A stretch of 64,000 bases of DNA from Lacticaseibacillus nasuensis JCM 17158. Its GTDB lineage: Bacteria > Bacillota > Bacilli > Lactobacillales > Lactobacillaceae. The notes below the pieces were generated by a model. The model was not told the DNA's origin. It did no database searches and saw nothing but the letters and a program-made list of their open reading frames with translations. The position numbers and the translations under genes were made by a program. Where the stretch lies: contig NZ_AZDJ01000003.1 of NCBI RefSeq assembly GCF_001434705.1, forward strand, positions 62,001-126,000, in the 5' to 3' direction. Numbering within the stretch: the stretch's first letter is position 1; each line of letters starts with the position of its first letter. Shown here piece by piece: positions 51,366-58,421 of this stretch.

Positions 51366-51785
51366 ATGCGAAAAGAAATATTGATTGGTGGTTTGCTGGT
51401 GGGGCTGGCTGGTTGCGCGACCGCCAAGCCCAAACCGGCCACCATTCCTAGTTATAACAGCACCAAGGCCAAGGTGCTGTTATCGAACAAGGCGGATCAC
51501 CTCACCGACCAGCAAGAGGCGCGCTTTTGGCGGATCGCGCGCCAGGCGGCCAAGCGCGGCACTAAGGGCGACGGTGACGCGGCGAGTTGGGCTAATCTGA
51601 AAGACGACGCGTTATACGTGGCGAAAACGGCCAAGCCGCACCAATACCAGCTCGTCTATCAGGTGAAGGCCACCAAGCCGCTGCCGGTGACGGTGAGCTA
51701 CGGCATGTTCCTGCGCTTCACGAAGAACTCGCTGGCGCACCCGGCGTACAAGCTGGACGGCATCGACACCGAACTGGTGAAGTGA
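51366..51785 (+). CDS. Small lipoprotein of unknown function
   Basis: The 139-residue protein has a lipoprotein signal with lipobox LAGC (Cys near residue 17), so it is anchored outside the membrane. The mature part has a helical segment (TDQQEARFWRIARQAAK) and a strand-rich C terminus; I recognise no family. Start at ATG 51366, eight bases after GGAGG; the frame is open upstream but starts inside the rpsR terminator. It is a single-gene unit. Confidence 0.75.
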   Translation: MRKEILIGGLLVGLAGCATAKPKPATIPSYNSTKAKVLLSNKADHLTDQQEARFWRIARQAAKRGTKGDGDAASWANLKDDALYVAKTAKPHQYQLVYQVKATKPLPVTVSYGMFLRFTKNSLAHPAYKLDGIDTELVK

Positions 51786-51938
51786 CAAAAACGGGCTGTG
51801 ACAAAAGGCGGTTTTGGCATCGACGGATAGCCTAACCAGACGCTGGGTCCGCACTTTGGACCTAGTGGCTGGTTTAGCTATCAGCTCGATGCCGGCCTTT
51901 TGGCACGTAACATCACTGGAATACTCGGATGCGCAAAA

Positions 51939-51970
51939 GGGACTGTGGCTTTCGTCACAGTCCCGATTTT
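51939..51970. terminator. Bidirectional terminator at the end of the DUF2974-like gene
   Basis: GGGACTGTG (51939-51947) pairs with CACAGTCCC (51956-51964), with A- and T-runs outside. The leftward gene's stop lies inside the stem. Confidence 0.8.
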
Positions 51971-53061
51971 TCGTGGTCATGATGGGCGCGCCAGGCGGCC
52001 AGTGGCGCCGGCGGGTGGATGTCTGCGGTCAGCGCTAACCACAACTGACCGGCCACCGCCCGCCACGCCGCCTTGGCCGCGGGATCGGCGTGGGTGAGGC
52101 CGGCGAGGATAGTTTTGGCGTGTTGCGGCCAGCGCTGTTGCAGCTCTGCGAAGGTCTGGGCGTCGGTGGCTTGAATAACGGCGTACAGCTGATTCAACGC
52201 CAGGGCCTTGGTGGTGTCATCCAGCCCAGCCAGCCACGTGGCCAACGTGCGCTGCGCGTATTGGGTGCGGCGGTCGGTGGCGGCAAGGTAGGTGAAGTTG
52301 GTGCCATTGACGACCCAGGTGAAGGGGTCGTGCTGGCGAAAGCCACTGCCGGTGCTTTTGACCACGCCGAAATCCTGCGCGGGATCAAGAATGATGCCGA
52401 TTAAGGAATTCTCCGGGACGAGTTTCAAAAGCTTGCCTTGTAACGCGTTGGGCAAGGGCTCCTGTAGTCCCGGCCCGTCAAAGTTATACGCCATGGCGAT
52501 GGCGGCTTGGGTGGCAGGCAGGCTGTGTCCCAGCGCAAAGGCTGCCAGGTTGCCACCTTTGCTGTGACCGCCGACGAAGAGCTGGCCCGGGTAACGGCGG
52601 TGCATCTCGTCGAGGTACACCGCTGCTGCCCGTTGGGACGGGATGACGCGGGTGTAGGTGAGGTTAAAGTCTTCCTTCCAGTCGACGAAACTGGCGCGAG
52701 TCCCCCGAAAGGCGACGTAATGTTGCGTCGGCGTTAGGGCAAAGGTGACCGCAGAGAACTGTTGCTCAGCCGCCAGATTGCGCCGGTTCACCGGCGCCAG
52801 CCAGGCGACATTTTGGTAGCGCCGGCTGTTCGCCAAGGCGGCTAATAGGCGTTCGTTATCGGCCTGAGCCCAGGTCCCTGCCACCATGGCTTCGCGGGTC
52901 GTGGCCGTGGTGAGTTCCCCGAACGTCGAAGCGCCAGTGGCCTGCGCGAAGTCGCAGTAGGCTAGCTGCGCACAAATCACCGCATCGACCACGGTGAAGG
53001 GGCGCGTGGTGAAGTCTTGGATGCCATACTCGGCGATAAATGAAATTAGATCTGCTGCCAT
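51955..53061 (-). CDS. DUF2974/Mbeg1-like alpha/beta hydrolase
   Basis: The 368-residue protein belongs to the lipase-like DUF2974 (Mbeg1) group: an N-terminal segment ends in VVDAVICAQLAYCDF, then a strand with HYVAFRGTRASFVDWKED, and the nucleophile elbow GGHSKGGNLAAF with Ser near residue 170, followed by NFDGPG. It has no signal peptide. The natural substrate is unknown. The open frame continues far upstream, antisense to the racemase gene, but AGGAGG before ATG 53061 fixes the start. Confidence 0.85.
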   Translation of the reverse strand: MAADLISFIAEYGIQDFTTRPFTVVDAVICAQLAYCDFAQATGASTFGELTTATTREAMVAGTWAQADNERLLAALANSRRYQNVAWLAPVNRRNLAAEQQFSAVTFALTPTQHYVAFRGTRASFVDWKEDFNLTYTRVIPSQRAAAVYLDEMHRRYPGQLFVGGHSKGGNLAAFALGHSLPATQAAIAMAYNFDGPGLQEPLPNALQGKLLKLVPENSLIGIILDPAQDFGVVKSTGSGFRQHDPFTWVVNGTNFTYLAATDRRTQYAQRTLATWLAGLDDTTKALALNQLYAVIQATDAQTFAELQQRWPQHAKTILAGLTHADPAAKAAWRAVAGQLWLALTADIHPPAPLAAWRAHHDHEKSGL

Positions 53062-53172
53062 GCCACCGCCTCCTTGCTGTCCAGTGTAGCATACGATTAC
53101 CCGGGAAATATGGGGCGGCCGCCTAATTTGCCGGTGTGGTAAAATGAGCACAACATTAAAGCAGGTGAACAC

Positions 53173-53865
53173 ATGAAGACAATCGGACTCCTTGGTGGCA
53201 TGAGCTGGGAAAGCACCGTCACCTATTATCAGGCAATCAACAATTACGTGAAGGCGCAGCTGGGTGGCCTCCACTCGGCCAAAATGGTCATTACCAGCGG
53301 CGATTTTGCCGAGCTGGCGGCCATGCAAGAACGTGGGGACTGGGACCAAGCGGCGGCCTGGCTCACCGCACAGGCCAAGGAGTTGCAAGCAGCCGGTGCC
53401 GATTTTTACTTGATTGGGGCCAACACCATGCACAAGGTGGCCCCGCAGCTGCAGGCCGCCATCGATTTGCCACTGCTCCACATCGCCGATGCGACCATTG
53501 CTGCGCTGCAAGCCGCGCAAATCACTCGCGTCGGCTTGCTGGGCACGAAGTACACCTTGCAGCAGGCCTTCTATAAGGATCGCATTACTGCGGCGGGCAT
53601 TACCGTTGACGTGCCGGCTGCCGCAGATATCGACGCGCTGAATCACATCATTTATGACGAGTTGTGCGCCGGGCAGGTGCGCCCGGCGTCTAAGCAACGG
53701 GTGCTGGGCATGATTGCTGAGCTGCAAGCTGCCGGTGCGCAAGGCATCATTCTTGGGTGCACCGAGCTAGATCTGCTGGTGCAGCCAGCCGATGTGGCCT
53801 TGCCGGTGTTCGACACGACGTTGATTCACGCCGAGGCGGCTGCGGCGCGCGCCTTGGCGGATTAG
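53173..53865 (+). CDS. Aspartate/glutamate racemase family protein (YgeA-like)
   Basis: The 230-residue protein starts KTIGLLGGMSWESTVTYY and follows E. coli YgeA-type racemases along its length. These use two cysteines to interconvert amino acid enantiomers. The second is present in IILGCTELDLLV; the first, in the CTNTMHK motif of YgeA, reads IGANTMHK, so that cysteine is replaced by Gly. The protein may therefore be a one-directional isomerase/lyase-like enzyme or inactive. A TAAAAT -10 lies at 53139. Confidence 0.85.
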   Translation: MKTIGLLGGMSWESTVTYYQAINNYVKAQLGGLHSAKMVITSGDFAELAAMQERGDWDQAAAWLTAQAKELQAAGADFYLIGANTMHKVAPQLQAAIDLPLLHIADATIAALQAAQITRVGLLGTKYTLQQAFYKDRITAAGITVDVPAAADIDALNHIIYDELCAGQVRPASKQRVLGMIAELQAAGAQGIILGCTELDLLVQPADVALPVFDTTLIHAEAAAARALAD

Positions 53866-53985
53866 TCGAAACTATTTATATTCCCATTATATTTCCAGTT
53901 GAGGTCAGTCAATTACCAGCGGATTCTTACCGTGGTCTTTGGCTGGCCTCAGCGTTTCCTCTAGGCCGAGTCGGTAAGATATACG

Positions 53986-54010
53986 CGAGGGCGGTCCAAA
54001 ACCGACCTCG
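53986..54010 (+). promoter_or_regulatory. Hairpin just upstream of the permease ribosome binding site
   Basis: CGAGG-G-CGGT pairs with ACCG-A-CCTCG around a CCAAA loop, ending about ten bases before AAGGGGG. It could reduce translation of the TTG-started permease gene. Confidence 0.4.
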
Positions 54011-54031
54011 GCTGACAAAGGGGGAATTATT

Positions 54032-55465
54032 TTGGCCGATTCGACCAAGCAGTTGCGCTGGTACAACGTGGCACTGATTGCCTTCGTGGCGGTGTGGGGG
54101 TTGGGCAATGTCTTCAACAACTACGCGCAACAAGGGCTGTCTGTCATCACCAGTTGGCTCCTGATCATGCTCTTATACTTTGTGCCATACGCTTTAATCG
54201 TGGGGCAACTCGGCTCCGCCTTCAAAGACGCCAATGGTGGCGTCTCCTCGTGGATTCGCGCCACTGGGACCAAACGGCTGGCGTACTACGCCGCGTGGAC
54301 CTACTGGGTCGTGCACGTGCCCTACCTGGCGCAAAAACCGCAAGGCATCTTGATTGGCCTGAGCTGGTTATTCCAAGGTAATGGCGACTTCGTGAACACC
54401 GCTAGCGCCGTCACCGTGTCCATGATTTGCCTCGCATTGTTCCTGCTGTTCTTGTGGTTGGCAGCGCGCGGGATCACCACGTTGAATCGCATCGGCTCCG
54501 TTGCGGGCACGGCGATGTTCGTCATGTCGATTCTGTTCATCATCTTGGCGGTGTCGGCGCCGTTCATGACCCAGGCCCACATCGCCACGCCGAACATGAC
54601 CAGCATCAAGACCTACCTGCCCAACTTTAATCTGGCCTACTTCACCACGATTTCGATGTTGGTGTTTGCCGTCGGTGGGGCGGAGAAAATCTCGCCGTAT
54701 GTCAACAACACGAAGCATGCGGCGCGCGAGTTTCCGCTGGGCATGATCGCCTTGGCCATCATGGTCGCCTTGTGCGCGATCCTCGGCTCGTTTGCCATGG
54801 GCTTCCTGTTCGACAGCAATCATATTCCTGCAGACCTGATGGCTAACGGTGCCTACAAGGCGTTTGCCATGCTCGGTGGGTATTATCACCTGGGCAATAC
54901 TTTCGTGATTCTCTACGCGATTGCGCAAACCCTCGCCCAAATCTCGGCCTTGGCCTTTAGCATCGACGCGCCGTTGAAGATCTTGTTGGCGGATGCCGAT
55001 GCGGATTTCGTCCCGGCGGCCTTGAGTAAAACCAATGCCAAGGGGGTGCCGGTAAACGGTTACGCGATGACCGGGGTGCTGGTCGGGTTGCTGATTATCG
55101 TCCCGGCGCTAAAAATCGGGAACATGAACGCCTTGTACAAGTGGCTCTTGAATCTCAATTCCGTGGTCATGCCCATGCGCTACTTGTGGGTGTTCCTCGC
55201 CTACCTGCTGCTGAACCGGCACCTGTCGCGCTACCCGTCGGACTACATGTTTGTGAAGTCACGCCGGCTAGGCATGGTGATTGGCGGCTGGTGCTTCCTG
55301 TTCACCGCGTTTGCCTGCGTGCTTGGCATGATTCCCAAGCTCGACATGGCGGCCGATCCGGAGCAGTGGTGGTTCCAGCTGGCCTTAAACATCGTCACCC
55401 CGCTGATTTTCCTCGCGCTAGGGTTGATCCTGCCGGCGATTGCGCGGCGCCGGCGGGCAAACTAA
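54032..55465 (+). CDS. APC-superfamily amino acid permease
   Basis: The 477-residue protein has about 12 membrane helices and the features of the glutamate:GABA antiporter/YjeM-like branch of APC transporters (WGLGNVFNNYAQQG in helix 1, ANGGVSSWIRATG between helices 2 and 3). It would exchange or import amino acids. It starts at TTG 54032, seven bases after AAGGGGG, behind a hairpin. The substrate is not predictable from sequence alone. Confidence 0.88.
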   Translation: MADSTKQLRWYNVALIAFVAVWGLGNVFNNYAQQGLSVITSWLLIMLLYFVPYALIVGQLGSAFKDANGGVSSWIRATGTKRLAYYAAWTYWVVHVPYLAQKPQGILIGLSWLFQGNGDFVNTASAVTVSMICLALFLLFLWLAARGITTLNRIGSVAGTAMFVMSILFIILAVSAPFMTQAHIATPNMTSIKTYLPNFNLAYFTTISMLVFAVGGAEKISPYVNNTKHAAREFPLGMIALAIMVALCAILGSFAMGFLFDSNHIPADLMANGAYKAFAMLGGYYHLGNTFVILYAIAQTLAQISALAFSIDAPLKILLADADADFVPAALSKTNAKGVPVNGYAMTGVLVGLLIIVPALKIGNMNALYKWLLNLNSVVMPMRYLWVFLAYLLLNRHLSRYPSDYMFVKSRRLGMVIGGWCFLFTAFACVLGMIPKLDMAADPEQWWFQLALNIVTPLIFLALGLILPAIARRRRAN

Positions 55466-55490
55466 AACCCCTTCGCCTAGACAAAGGGGT
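55463..55490 (-). terminator. Terminator between convergent APC and MFS genes
   Basis: ACCCCTT/AAGGGGT stem; on the minus strand it is followed by TTTTAG. Confidence 0.65.
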
Positions 55491-55495
55491 CACGG

Positions 55496-56713
55496 TTAAG
55501 CCGCCTTGCGCAACAGTTGAGGTTCACTGAAGCGGAGCACGACGAAGTTAATCAGGAGTAATAGCGCCGTGGAGATGAAGACGACGTTGTAATCAAACGC
55601 GCCGGCTAGCGCCCCACCAAGCAAGGCGCCAAACATATTGCCCAGAGCTTGGAAGCTCTGGTTCCACGAGAACACCGCGCTGGTGACATCCGGCGGGGTG
55701 TTTTTCGTTAACAGCGTTTGAATCGTCGGGAATAACCCGGCGTCGGAAATCCCGACGAAAAACCTCAGGATGCCCAAGACGATCACGGAACGAATCAACC
55801 CTTGGGGGAAGATGATGGCGGCGGCGAAGAGGTAGCAGCCGATCAAGACGCGGCCGCTGCCGTGTTTGTCCCCGTAGCGCCCCAGCCGCGGGGCAGCCAT
55901 GATGTTGGAAATCCCCGGCAAGGCGGCGATGATCCCGGCGACGACGGTGATGGGGCCGACGTTATGCATCAGCTCGCGAACGTACAGGCTGATAATCGGA
56001 TAAATCGAGGAGTTCCCGGTTTGCACGATCATCGTCGAGACCAGCAGAATGATAATCAGCTTGGGATCGGCAACTTTTTGCAGCAACCCCTGGCCTTTTT
56101 TCTGCGCGGCTTTGGACACCGGCACGAAGGATTCGCGCACGAGAAAGGCGGACATGAAGCTGACGACCACCAGCAAGGCAGCGGTGATGAAGAAGGTCAT
56201 GCGAATCGAGAAGATTTGCGCCAGGATGCCCCCGACGATTGGGCCGAGGAGCGTCCCGGAGGTCGAGCCGGTAACCAGGGTCCCCAAGGCGGCGCCGGCG
56301 TGCTTGCGCGGTACCTGCGACGCAATCAAGGCCTGCGCGTTAGGAATATAGCCGGAGAAGAAGCCTTGAAACAGGCGGCAAAGCAGCAATTCCCAGACGT
56401 TGGTGCTGAGGCCGGCGAGAAACATGAACAACGCGATCCCGAGGCTTGCGCGAATCAGCATGACCTTGCGGCCGGTGCGGTCGGCCAGGTTGCCCCAAAG
56501 CGGCGACACAATGGCGGTGGTCAAGAACGTTGAGGCGTAGATTAAGCCGCTCCAAAAGGTTAAGTCGGCTTTGCCGAAGTTGCCCATTTCGCCGACATAC
56601 AGTGACAGAAACGGGCTAACCTCGCTAAACGCAATCCCCGCGACAAACGTGCAAAACCACAGCACATATAAGTTGCGCTTCCACGGTCCGTGTTCGCGCG
56701 TTGCTTCATCCAT
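55496..56713 (-). CDS. MFS multidrug-type exporter
   Basis: The 405-residue protein has 12 predicted helices and the DHA1-type loop WGNLADRTGRKVMLIR between helices 2 and 3, with a matching GRYGDKHGSGRVL between 8 and 9. It resembles PmrA/multidrug efflux proteins of firmicutes, exporting drugs by proton antiport. I prefer the ATG at 56713, behind GGGGATGAG; the upstream ATG at 56734 has no binding site. Confidence 0.87.
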   Translation of the reverse strand: MDEATREHGPWKRNLYVLWFCTFVAGIAFSEVSPFLSLYVGEMGNFGKADLTFWSGLIYASTFLTTAIVSPLWGNLADRTGRKVMLIRASLGIALFMFLAGLSTNVWELLLCRLFQGFFSGYIPNAQALIASQVPRKHAGAALGTLVTGSTSGTLLGPIVGGILAQIFSIRMTFFITAALLVVVSFMSAFLVRESFVPVSKAAQKKGQGLLQKVADPKLIIILLVSTMIVQTGNSSIYPIISLYVRELMHNVGPITVVAGIIAALPGISNIMAAPRLGRYGDKHGSGRVLIGCYLFAAAIIFPQGLIRSVIVLGILRFFVGISDAGLFPTIQTLLTKNTPPDVTSAVFSWNQSFQALGNMFGALLGGALAGAFDYNVVFISTALLLLINFVVLRFSEPQLLRKAA

Positions 56714-56841
56714 GCCGATCTCATCCCCAATCATTAAAATTCAATAAGATTTATTATTGCACTTTTTGCGGCGCAACGCAAAAACGGCCGTAGGGGAAAG
56801 CCCCCACGGCCCCGTGCTGGGTCAGTGTTGAATGGCGCTGT

Positions 56842-57010
56842 GCTCGCGGCGAGTGGCAGTCCGTCCGGCCTAAAGGTACGGTCCGCGCCTCTAGCTCGCT
56901 GCGCTCGCGGCGAGTGGCAGTCCGTACGTCCTAAAGGTACGGTACGCACCTCTAGCTCGCTGCGCTTGCGTCGAGTGGCAGTCCGTCCGGCCTAAAGGTA
57001 CGGTACGCAC
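56842..57010. repeat. 61-bp tandem repeat, 2.8 copies
   Basis: Units start at 56842, 56903 and 56964 (last one partial); GAGTGGCAGTCCGT recurs at 56851, 56912 and 56973, exactly 61 bp apart, with a few substitutions. Each unit can form a hairpin around CCTAAAG, best in unit 2 (CCGTAC/GTACGG). The length is not a multiple of three, so it is not a coding repeat. Confidence 0.85.
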
Positions 57011-57392
57011 ACTAAATCCGCGGTTCAGTCGTCGCTGAGTCGCGGATTTAGTGGGAGACCTGGTTTCACCGGTATTGATACCGGCCCTAAGGCTTGTGAG
57101 CTTAGGGATGGACCCGCTCCGCGGCAGCGGTCACCGGCTGCGTTGCGGAGATAGACCTGGTGAGGCTTCTTCCTCACCTGCCGTTGGCTTACGCCGCAGG
57201 CTGTACCTTGGACGCCCTGGTATACCCCTCTACTGCAAGGGGCCATTAGCGGATATCCTGTGGAGCGCGTAACCACCGGGTGGGTATCTCTCTCACACCG
57301 ATAGGTACTGGTTCTTCAATCGCATGTCCGGGGAGCAATTGGTGTGGCCTTCACCGCATCCGGCTGGCGCTCGAATCATCTGAATTCAGAAT
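57011..57392. ncRNA. Candidate large structured RNA of unknown class
   Basis: About 380 gene-free bases contain a series of strong stems: ACTAAATCCGCG with 57041-57052; CCGGTAT/ATACCGG (57069-57084); CCCTAAG/CTTAGGG (57085-57107); CTCCGC/GCGGAG enclosing GCAGC/GCTGC (57117-57150); GGTGAGG/CCTCACC (57159-57178); CCTGC/GCAGG (57177-57200); CCCCT/AGGGG (57225-57242). Such density is not expected by chance and no reading frame fits. I could not match it to RNase P, tmRNA, SRP, 6S or a group II intron. The strand is undecided. Confidence 0.5.
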
Positions 57393-57497
57393 AACAGGGG
57401 TTGAAATCGGTGTCAAAGAATATGGTGAGGCAGACAGATTAAGTGCGTTTTTCGCGGCTTGCTGATATACTGCGCCTAACTTAAGGAGGGGATTGCG

Positions 57498-58319
57498 ATG
57501 ACGCGACAATTAAACCGGATGACCATTGGTGGCTGGGTGATCGGCGGGGTGACGTTGCCTGTGCTTGGCCGGTCCGAGTGGGAGATGCGGGAGGATTTCA
57601 TTCAATTCGGAGTAGACTATTGGGCTGACCGAAGCGGGAAAGAGCTCTTGTTAGCCCCAAGCACCGTGCTCGTCAAGGCGGATGAAAGTATGTTTAAGGG
57701 CGGTAATGAGTGGCCAATTACCATTGGTCAATGGCTACGCGTCTCCGGTCGCTGGACGGAGCTCCGCGTGGTTCGCCCTGGGGTTAATCCGCGGGTGGCG
57801 CGCGCTGCTGCTCGGCGGAACCGAACCAAGTTAAGCAAGCCGCTGGCGACATGGCTGGCGGAGAATCAGGCCAAAGCCAAGACTTGGCGGCGCGACGGGC
57901 TGCAGCTTCAGGCTTGGCTGAGACAATATGAGGCCGGCGAGTTCACGTTTGCCGAGCTGCAAGCGCGGCAAGGCCGGCTGGTTGAGCAACGCCACCCGCT
58001 GTTGTGGCGAAGCTTTCAGCGGCATCAGCGGCGCGAGCAAGCCATTGTGCTGGCGGCAGAACAGGCGCTAGACGCGTTAGCGCCGCGCCAGTATGTGTTT
58101 ACTGCGCCGGCGCACGTGCAACCGGTGTTTGGCTGGCTGGCCTTTGCTGATGGAATTCGGGTGGATCCCGAGCAACTCTGGCGCGAGGATTATCGCCATG
58201 CCGTGGTGACGGCACTCAACCACTTGCAATTGACGCGCCAAGCCGCCGGGGTGCCGGTAACGGCGACCCCGACGCGGCCCATCGGCGATGGGCCAGTGTG
58301 GCCCGGCGCCGCCAAATGA
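57498..58319 (+). CDS. Basic protein of unknown function (273 aa)
   Basis: The 273-residue protein is soluble and Arg-rich (ARAAARRNRTKLSK near residue 95, then a helical Gln/Arg-rich region to about 190). It has no signal peptide or known motif; composition would fit nucleic-acid binding. AAGGAGGGG precedes the ATG and a TATACT -10 lies at 57466. It lies between the structured-RNA candidate and the metal module, and its codon use matches the genome. I do not recognise the family. Confidence 0.7.
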   Translation: MTRQLNRMTIGGWVIGGVTLPVLGRSEWEMREDFIQFGVDYWADRSGKELLLAPSTVLVKADESMFKGGNEWPITIGQWLRVSGRWTELRVVRPGVNPRVARAAARRNRTKLSKPLATWLAENQAKAKTWRRDGLQLQAWLRQYEAGEFTFAELQARQGRLVEQRHPLLWRSFQRHQRREQAIVLAAEQALDALAPRQYVFTAPAHVQPVFGWLAFADGIRVDPEQLWREDYRHAVVTALNHLQLTRQAAGVPVTATPTRPIGDGPVWPGAAK

Positions 58320-58343
58320 CCGAGCCGACCCGAAACTTTTTTC

Positions 58344-58364
58344 AAAACTTGATTTGCGTCAAGT
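58344..58364. promoter_or_regulatory. FNR/FLP-like operator, copy 1 (before the P-type ATPase)
   Basis: CTTGATTTGCGTCAAG (58348-58363) is an FNR-type palindrome (TTGAT-N4-ATCAA with one mismatch). A TACACT -10 starts 37 bases after its first base, which puts the centre at about -41.5, the class II CRP/FNR activation position. The same 21 bp recur at 60269. Confidence 0.75.
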
Positions 58365-58421
58365 CTTATTTCGCCGCGTCCCCTTACACTATGGGTATCA
58401 ACTCGAAAAGGGGAACGGAAA

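Noticed and set aside
53062-53742. N-terminal extension of the DUF2974-like hydrolase
   Set aside because: It is antisense to the racemase gene; AGGAGG precedes the internal ATG at 53061.
53866-54031. T-box leader before the APC permease
   Set aside because: No AGGGTGG-type T-box sequence or terminator pair is present; only one small hairpin.
56842-57010. CRISPR array
   Set aside because: The 61-bp units are contiguous and near-identical over their whole length, with no unique spacers and no cas genes nearby.
57011-57392. RNase P RNA, tmRNA, SRP RNA or 6S RNA
   Set aside because: None of their invariant sequences that I know (for example GAGGAAAGUCC, the tmRNA acceptor arm) are present on either strand.
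57011-57400. Group II intron
   Set aside because: The minus strand has a GCCGGATGCGGTGAA segment recalling domain V, but the matching 3' half is absent, it lies at the wrong end, and there is no maturase gene.
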